From: Gnetum montanum
Lineage: Eukaryota; Streptophyta; Gnetopsida; Gnetales; Gnetaceae
Assembly: GCA_015680685.1 (NCBI GenBank)
Contig: MNCI01003573.1
Span: 803,107-867,106, forward strand
Direction: 5' to 3'
Length of the DNA: 64,000 nucleotides
The notes beneath the pieces were generated by a model, which saw nothing but the letters and a program-made list of their open reading frames with translations, did not search any database and was not told the origin of the DNA. Positions 56,570-64,000 of this stretch are shown one piece after another. Position 1 is the stretch's first letter. The number at the start of each line of letters is the position of its first letter. The translations under genes and the position numbers were made by a program.

Positions 56570-58560
56570 TAAGGATGGAAGTAGAGGCCAAATGAGAATA
56601 CGAGCTTATCCATTGAGATGCAAAGGAATACATCCTCTCCCCATATGAAAAAATACCCTTAATAGAAACCTATTCTTACATCCTATCTCAACTAATTGAG
56701 ATGGATGAATAGGATGGAAAAGTAAGTTTAGATAAGCAATAAGAGGAAGAGGATGAGTTCGAGGTTGAGTCTAAACATGATAACATCCTAGATGGGCTTT
56801 TTCAACTAGAAACTCTTAAAGCCATCTTGTCCACCTCAACCCCCCTTGCCTCTTCCATGGGGTATGCCCCTCAACTATTATCTTCCCCTTAGCTTACCAT
56901 GTTTGGGTCCATGCTCATCATCATAGTGCACCGAACATAATCAATGTCACAACTCATAACCTTCTCCTTCTCCATGTCATTTACTACCCAACCTTAATCT
57001 ATACAACCGCCATTAGTAGTTATCACAACCACCAATCCTTTACCTATTGAGATGGTGTCCATGATGGGACCTTAAGTAACCCAGGGGTCACATACCCCCT
57101 TTGTTCCATTTGTGTTCAAGATACCAGCACAAACTGCTTTCTCTTTATTTAGCCCACAAACCACCATGATGATACAACCTCTTCCCTTGGTGTTGCAATT
57201 AATAGCAAGGCCACATGCCTTCCAATAGATACCATAGCCTTTTGTGTAGACCCCACAACTGACAGGGGTACTCTAGGGCTTGAATAAAGCCTTTTAAATG
57301 ATTTGGGATCTAACTAAAAAATTAAAAGGCTTAAAATATCTACATTCTAGACTATCAAGATTATTGACTTCTATTAAGATGGACCCATCAATCCTACAAT
57401 CTCACCTCTAACTTTTCCGTTTGGTGTCCCTATATAGCAATTTACCAAATACAATGGTGAAAGTAATCTGAACTCTCATCTTGTAACCTTTTGCTCTAAG
57501 TTCTTGTTACTACAAGCTTGGCCTTACATAATTATGAGGATCTTCCCTATGTTCCTTACAAAAAAGGCCCTTAACTAGTACTGTGCCTTGCTAAGAGGAT
57601 CCATGCCCTCTTTAGAGGACTTTATTTCACAATTTTTTGATAGCTTTAAGTACAACTTGAAGCTTGACACCATCCTTGACTAGTTAATGAAGGTCAAGCA
57701 GGGCTCCCTCAAACTAGTGTGAAAGTTCATCCAATAATGGAATAGTCTACTTAATGTGATACCAAAATCTATAGCTAGAACTCACCTTTTGGCTATATTC
57801 AAGGTGACAGTTAATGATTTTATCAAGTTGAAACTCTATTATCTTGACCTATGGTCACTAAGCCAAGCCTTGTCCTAAATTAAAAACATAGAGGATGTTG
57901 TAGAGGCTAGCCACAAACCTCCCTATGTGGCTTATAAAAACCAACAAATGTGAAAGGATAAGGATAGGGTTAGATAAAACAAAGTGGTGGTGGAAACTAT
58001 AGCCAAAGAAACCAAGATGACCAATTAGGGGCCAAGAATCAATCAACCTAAGGTCCCTACTAACAACCATAACAACCAATCATCAACATATGACACCACT
58101 ACATCAAATACCTCTAGGCCCAACTTAGAGTAGAAAGATCAAACAAAATACACTACTCTACCTCTAAAACCATTTGAACTATTAGACCAACTATTGAGGA
58201 GTGGGAGAATCCAATACAAGAAAATGATCAAAAATTCCTACAAGAGGCATGAGAGACTATGTTAAATAGCCAAGGATTCCACTTGAGCAATAAAGGATGA
58301 CTCTCAGGTACCTAAATATTTTAAGCTTGACTAATTTTACCACTATCATCAATTGTCAGTTCATGACACTGACTCTACCTTGAATTGAAAGATGACCTAC
58401 AAAGGATGATATATAGGGATGAGCTAGTTCTTTATGCATCCAACCCAATTAAGCCTTAGAATCAGTTGATGCATGTTTACAAAGACCCATTGAATGCCAA
58501 TAATATCCCATACTCCATAGTGGAATTCAACATTAACCATGATCCAAGGCCTTCAAGGAA
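56570..58560 (+). pseudogene. Gag of element F
   Basis: Blocks aligning with gag of A and B: EYELIH, DAKEYILSPYEKIPLIE, FTKYNGESNLNSHLVTFCSK with FLLLQAWPYIIM, LEDFISQFFDSFKYNLKLDT, IFKVTVNDFIKLKLYYLDL, LPLKPFELLDQLLRSGRIQY and FYHYHQLSVHDTDS. Where A and B have a stop before WPHT, F has a sense codon (QAWPY). Stops and shifts are frequent elsewhere. Confidence 0.75.
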
Positions 58561-59119
58561 ACCATTCATGATTCAAATACCCCCCTTGCAATGAAAGGGG
58601 CTCTTCAACTTCTACTCACTCAAGGCCCCCCTTTTTTGTAAGGATGTCATCACTAGTGTCTCCCAATAAGCCTTTTATCATTAGGGTCTTCCCTTCTCCT
58701 ACTACAACTAAGTCCACCTACCCAATGGAACAATGACCCCCATGATTGCTAATGCAATGGCCTCTTCCTTGCAAATGACCAATGACAACCAAAAGATCTC
58801 AACCAAGAAAAGGAAGAAGCCTAATCAAAAGCCTAACAACAAAGATGATGAGCAAGCTAAGGTATGGAAGGAAGTGGACCTACCAAAGCCCTCTCCCATA
58901 AAATTTATATCCGTGACCTCTTTAACCTAGGCTACTACAATAAGCAAACCACAAGAGGATCCTAAAACTCAAGTGAGAGGAAAAGAGAAAAGGCCAAAAC
59001 AACCTAGAAATGAGGTGTGCATTTTGGAATGCATGGAAAAAGTTAAGAAAAACTAGGGTAACAAGCCCATGGCCAATGACAAGAACTTCCTAAGTACGAT
59101 GGAATAGGTCAAGTAGTCT

Positions 59120-59800
59120 TTGAAACAGAAGAATACAACCTTGAGCCTATACAAATCAGCCATGACTTCTACCACGCATCATGAAGCACTAGTCAATATG
59201 TTAACCTCCATCCCTATTAGCAAAGACATTCCTGCTAATGAAGATTCCATCCATGTAGTGATGGTACCTTCTTCACCTAGGGATATAAACTCAACATCAC
59301 TAGTGTTTTATGATAGGGAAATTATTAGCATCTCCCAAGTAGTGAAGTGACCAAGGTTCCTCTTTTTATTACAATATGGGTAGGATAATACAAATTGCAT
59401 CAAGTGCATGTAGAATATGGGGCCACAAAAAATGTCATCCACTATACCATCATTGAACACTTAGGCTTGATAAAACATATTCAACATATGTCAACATTAC
59501 CTCTCAAATCCTTTAATGGATCAATTCCTGAAACTTTGTGGTAAGGGAACAATTCCCCATAATCACTAATTTTTTGGTGGTAGAGGAAACACTAGGATTC
59601 AATCTCATTCTAGGAAGATCTTGGCTAGCTCAACTATGAGTTGTATCTTTGTCCATCCACTAAGAAATTTACCTACCCTACGAGGGAGGTGAAATTATCA
59701 TTCATAGTGATAATGCAATTCCACTTGCTATCAATGATGTAGACATAGAGCAGGGGTTTGAAGTGGAGTTTCAAGAAGAAACTCCTAGCCACAAAGTTAA
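59120..59800 (+). pseudogene. Aspartic protease of element F
   Basis: Reads SLYKSAMTSTTHHEALVNML, then VHVEYGATKNVIHYTIIEHL (active-site Asp lost: EYGA instead of DDGA), LPLKSFNGSIP, FLVVEETLGFNLILGRSWLA and IYLPYEGGEIIIHSDNAIPL. It clearly belongs to the A/B family. Confidence 0.75.
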
Positions 59801-60269
59801 GTAACCCAAGTGAGTAGATAAGGCCAAAACTAATAATGATGGATCAAAGGATACACTATGGGGAGGACTCCCCTTTAACATCATCAATGAAGGGGATGGG
59901 AAGTACAAGCTTATGCAAAGTAGGTCATATACATTTCCTAATCTATCAAAGATTAGGAAGCATTTGCACAAGTGATTTACACCCCTAACTCTCCTACTCT
60001 ATGCACTTGTGACCTTGTAACCATATGTACCTAAAGCCTATTAGCCAAGACTCCATTTTTCTTGTTTACATTATTTCTTTCTCTTTATTTTAAACTTTCT
60101 TTTGCATGTAGTCTAAGAGTTTACTTTTTTTTTTTGCATTCTTAATTTATTAAAGCCTTTTTCATTTTTCTCTTAGCATATATAAACACAAAAATATCAT
60201 AAAAACTATAAAACTAGAAAACCCATAAAAACTTTAAAACAATAAGGGAAAAAATTATTTCTTGTTACA

Positions 60270-60420
60270 AATGACATGGGTCCACCATGGCTTAAAATTG
60301 GAAAACGAATGTGGTGACCCGCCATGGCCTAAAACTAGCAACAACATACAGCTCTCCATGGCCTTGAACTAGTAAACGTTCCATGGCTCATCAAGGCCTT
60401 AAATTGGTAAACATCATTTT
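60270..60420. repeat. GGCCTAAAACTAGCAA minisatellite of F
   Basis: Units such as CCCGCCATGGCCTAAAACTA and CTCCATGGCCTTGAACTAGT lie in tandem after protease. The unit is intermediate between the two arrays of A (after protease and after integrase), which links them. Confidence 0.65.
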
Positions 60421-60767
60421 ATCTTATTCCCATTTTAGCCTACAATCCTCTCATTTAGTCATTTCAATATTTTATAATGTTATAACAAAGATAGCCAATG
60501 TAGACTTAAACTATCATTATAATATAAAATTGTAAAACCATAATAAAACCATAATGCTAGAACAATATAGCCAAAACTGAAACTTGAACTTAAAATTAAA
60601 ATGTTTACAACAAGATAGCCAAGGCCACATGGTGTGGCAAAAATTTTTAAACAATAAATAATGAAACCATCCACAACTAAATATTTGGCTAATATCAACC
60701 ATAATAACATCAAAGTCAACATCAAACATCATTAGTAAGAATAACTAAAAATATATAATTGAGGGTG

Positions 60768-60895
60768 CTAGGGGACAACCAGAGGAGGAGGTGGAGGGTC
60801 ATTTCCACCTTCATTACTAGGACCACTAGTATCATCTAATGAATGCATGATGATAAAATAAGATCAATCATGGGCCATTCAAAAACATGGGCTGA
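60768..60895 (-). pseudogene. Antisense gene of F, last exon
   Basis: Minus-strand exon after the acceptor AAATTGTAG (the same word as in B), ending in TAG. It reads HSLDDTSGPSNEGGNDPPPP then PLVVP. The LDDTSG word matches B's LDDTGG. The tail is proline-rich instead of acidic. It is the only part of the antisense gene I can find in F. Confidence 0.55.
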
Positions 60896-61450
60896 CTACA
60901 ATTTGATAATAAACCATGAAGCCATGATATAGAGAAAGTCATTGATCATCATTAGATGCACCATATGTTTGATATATCTAATGACACCTCATCAAGATTC
61001 ATCAATTTTAGAAGATGTTGGTAAGACAAGGATACATTGGTCCAGGTAACTCTTACCCATATTAATATTATAAATATTAATTAATTAAGGTCATTGTTAA
61101 ATTTCTTCCAAAACATTAGTAACCATGACCTAAATTGATCTTTTTTCATTGAAACTCATTATTCTAAGAGTCATTTATAAGTCATCATGTCTTCTATATA
61201 TCAACCCAATAATGTTGTTTTGGTAGAATAAGCTAGTTGGATCTTTTAAAATCTAGAATATTAAACTTCATTATTGAACCCTAAGATAATTTCCAATGAA
61301 TAGTACTTGTCAAGACAATTCCAATGATATAAATTTCATCTCCATTGGACTTATGGTTTGGAAGATATCAATGTTTAAAATTTCTTATTTTGCTTGCATT
61401 TTAAATAATATTAAATTAATTATTATTTATTTAGAATAAAATTTTAAATG
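60896..61450. other. Unassigned AT-rich DNA between F and E
   Basis: No gene or repeat recognised. It may hold the decayed start of the antisense gene of F or the target DNA of element E. Confidence 0.4.
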
Positions 61451-62198
61451 TGATGAGTGGCGAGGTACCCCTACACTCAACCATACGAAACGAGCATAGC
61501 ACGTGCAATCCGGTCAAACTCTACAGACTAAATGCCTAAACGCCCCATGGAACACTTGGGGTTAATCATTCATTGTCTTCCTAGACTTACTTTTTGTTGT
61601 CACGGTGTATGGTTAAGTAAGTCTGAAGTATATGATTTTTATGATCTGTTATGGTTTTTCTCCTATGGTATCAAGGTGAAGGGTTGAGAGAGCTAACTAA
61701 CTCTAAGGACTAAGTCTAAATTAACTAGCGTCAGCATCCGTTCCCACTTACCGTACACACCTTGAACTATGCAACTGTGGCTACCAAACACTAATCATTA
61801 CTAGGATCACCACACGTAACACACGTGCTCGAAGTGGTCATACTAAGGCACTTAACTAGCCTAAACGTGATGAGCAGCCAATTCCTTGACTAGCCGTACA
61901 CATCCGTAGATGCTCATAATCAAGTCGTACTCATGTCGTGCTAATGCAGGTAATAAATAACATGTAACAAATAACAAGTAATAAATCCTATTCCATGCAC
62001 TGCAAGGTTTATCCACAAAGCTCATCTTTATTGCCGTACACAACTTGCGTTCAGGTACAAAGCTGCTCAAATAATGATCCGTTCACTTGGGGACTCCTAC
62101 TGCAGGCACATGGAAAATATTCCATCTCTGGAGTGATCAAACTACCAGAGTTTCCCTACTTTAAGCCTAGGATGAGAAATGAGGGGAGTGCTGCCTCT

Positions 62199-62206
62199 TA
62201 TTTATA
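62199..62206 (-). promoter_or_regulatory. TATA box of E LTR
   Basis: The minus strand reads TATAAATA followed by AGAGG, shared with the truncated LTR at 34208-34215. Confidence 0.75.
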
Positions 62207-62219
62207 GATTTGATGACGA

Positions 62220-62350
62220 ACCGCGATATCATGTACGTGATATCGCAGGGGACGATGCAATATCGCGTATGCGATATCACATGGGATGCGATATCGTGAC
62301 AGCCGCAATATCACATATATGATATCACAGTGCATGCGATATCACGTCTC
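62220..62350. repeat. U3 array of GATATC dyads
   Basis: Eight GATATC or AATATC cores, mostly in the form GCGATATCRC, spaced about 13-22 bases, lie just upstream of the TATA box. Each core is palindromic. It occupies the same place as the CTCTAATAATTAGAG array of D. Confidence 0.85.
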
Positions 62351-62354
62351 ATCA

Positions 62355-64000
62355 TACCCCCATGACTGAATGAAAACTCATCCTCAAGTTCCTTACAATA
62401 ATATCGAGAAGGTATGGAATTATTGAGGGGAATGGCACTAATGGGATGACATGTGAACGGATCATTATTACAAGACTTGAAAAAATTGGTGTTCATGACA
62501 ACAAGGATGAACACCTTATTACAATAACATCAGGCCTTAGTTGGCAGCTAAGAAAGAGAGAGAGAAAGAAGTGTTGCTGCTGCCAACGCCAAGATTGCAC
62601 CTTTGTTGTCCATCTATAAGCGCGTCATCGATCTTGTTCCTTGCATAGCTGCTTCAACACTGCTCCATTCCAAATGTTTGCTCCAAATCCAATCCGTTGT
62701 TGTATGTCTACCATTTGCATACACAACACAATCATATATTAGCAAGGGTAAATGAATCATCATGTAATTAATACCTTACTTTAGTGTAGGTCCATTGGCT
62801 AGGTTGTGGTATGGTTGATATGGATCTGGGAATATATTAGTGATGGCTATTGAAGGTGTAGGGGTTAGGAAGAAAATCAAAAATTTTGGGGCTAGGAGAA
62901 AATTCAAAAAATCAGGCCCCGTACCCCCATGACTAATAGCGAACCTCCGGTAGCGTTAGAATGGAGAAAGAAAAGGAGTAAGAAAGATAGATAAAAAGGG
63001 ACAACGGTAACGCCAATAGAGTGGATGTCAAGATGGAAATGAACAAAATGAAATTAATTGCAAAAATGTTAGGGGAAAGAAGTTAACGGATGCTCCAAAT
63101 AGGAATGTCAGTGGGTCCTCCCCAAAGCAGGCTCATGCCCTTAATGCCCTAACAAACCCACATTCAAAGAGTCCGTAGGCTCCAGGAATGTTAGTTAGAA
63201 CAAGAGTTAAAGTCTTAACCATAAGAATTTAATAAAAAGAAAACAATGCATTAACCAAAATATATATACTAATGATACAACCGGCAATGAGGTGAACAAT
63301 GGAGAGAAGGAGGGAGAGAAAAGAATGGAATGGAATCCCAAGAACAAGGTGGTGTACAACCCCTTGTGTATTTTATGATTAATGTGACTTAGCAATTCTC
63401 ATTCCAACTCTGGCCTCAAACCAACCACATTCAGTGAATTCGCATCAATGCATTTGGTTAAACCATCCACTTGGACAACAAGAATGCACTCCCCAAGAGC
63501 CACCACCATACCAATGAAACAAAGGAGAGAATGGAAAGCGAGAAGGGTCTTAGTTAGAGGGAACACTTTGGGTTCCATAACCAGTGCTTGTAGCCCAAGT
63601 TTATTCATCTAAGGGGCATGCTTTGAATTCTTACTTTGTTGTTTGTTTTTTTTTGTGTGTGTTTTTTGTTTTTATGCATGAGAACCACACCATGCAAAGA
63701 CTTCTTATTTTTATTATCTCAGCTTCTGATAATTGGGTAACATCGGAATGGCAAGAAAACTCAAGAAGAAACATTCAAGCACCCAAGACAATGACCAACA
63801 AAAAAGCATCAAGTTCTCTTGAAGTCACACGCTTTTCAATCTGTGAGTCCTTTCTTAGTTTGAGAAATGCCCTATCACTGATTCGTTAAAGTTCTTATTA
63901 AAAAGGAGACTATACATTTCCAATTTGAGAGAGACCATAGAGTGTTATGGAAGGATGGAAGAAGTGAACTCATTGCTTGCCATATCAAAAGAGACATACC
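62355..64000 (-). other. Polypurine tract and 3' region of element E
   Basis: The minus strand reads CATGGGGGTA before the LTR. The rest aligns with 2159-3900 of element D, and no gene is recognised. Short frames in it are not conserved between the two copies. Confidence 0.6.

Larger units (their letters stand above)
55178..60895 (+). mobile_element. Element F: decayed 5' half of a Tat-like element
   Basis: Third and oldest copy of the Tat-like family: LTR remnant, primer site, gag, protease, GGCCTTAAACTAG minisatellite and the last exon of the antisense gene. RT and the rest are missing; unassigned DNA and then element E follow. Similarity to A and B is clear in protein blocks but weak in DNA. 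Confidence 0.75.
61451..62354 (-). repeat. 3' LTR of element E
   Basis: 904 bases. On the minus strand it starts TGATGAGACG, has the GATATC array, a TATAAATA box at 62199-62206, and ends CGCCACTCATCA. R and U5 match the LTRs of D and the truncated LTR in C, but U3 is unrelated in sequence to that of D. Confidence 0.87.
61451..64000 (-). mobile_element. Element E: 3' end of a second D-family element
   Basis: An LTR (61451-62354), the polypurine tract and about 1.6 kb of 3' region match element D. The rest lies outside the window, so its pol genes are not seen. Orientation is minus, as in D. Confidence 0.82.

Overview
This window looks like intergenic DNA from a large, heavily methylated seed-plant nuclear genome. 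I see no intact host gene. Almost everything is decayed Ty3/gypsy LTR retrotransposon, with frames broken mostly by C-to-T and G-to-A changes, as expected from deamination of methylated cytosine. The species cannot be named from the sequence. A 15-base N gap (53721-53735) and two single Ns mark draft assembly.

Layout. (1) Element D, 1176-10756, is an Athila-like element on the minus strand with two LTRs and a 5-bp target duplication (ATTTC). Its pol half (RT, RNase H, IN) reads minus, but its gag-protease half lies inverted on the plus strand. Between protease and the 5' LTR is a nearly complete copy of tRNA-Asp including the 3' CCA. (2) Element C is an older Athila-like element on the minus strand, in two halves: 12360-15404 (IN, RNase H, RT) and 33111-36168 (protease, gag, decayed PBS). 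(3) Element A, 15405-33110, is a 17.7-kb Tat/Ogre-like element on the plus strand, inserted between the protease and RT of C with target duplication TTAAG. (4) A truncated LTR of the D family sits in the gag of C (about 34205-34938). (5) Element B, 38106-55148, is a second full-length Tat/Ogre-like element, with no target duplication. (6) Element F, about 55178-60895, is a third and most decayed Tat-like copy holding only its 5' half. (7) Element E, from 61451 to the window end, is the 3' LTR and 3' region of a second D-family element on the minus strand.

The most interesting content is inside A and B. The long spacer between protease and RT, which ends in a good 3' splice site and is therefore a candidate Ogre-type intron, carries an antisense gene of about eight exons. 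In both copies the first four exons have the same lengths (119, 450, 275 and 1050 bases), matching splice phases, consensus donors and acceptors and a TATA-like box at the same distance, while the introns differ in length. Exon 2 and the start of exon 3 resemble an FCP1/NLI-interacting-factor type HAD phosphatase domain with altered catalytic residues. Later exons are coiled-coil-like, and the last exon is a Glu/Asp/His-rich tail. Element F keeps the last exon, so the cassette is an old family trait.

The second highlight is the tRNA-Asp copy in D. It looks like a fossil of failed reverse transcription, in which the primer tRNA was copied to its 5' end and the polymerase then jumped to protease RNA, producing the inverted gag-protease block.
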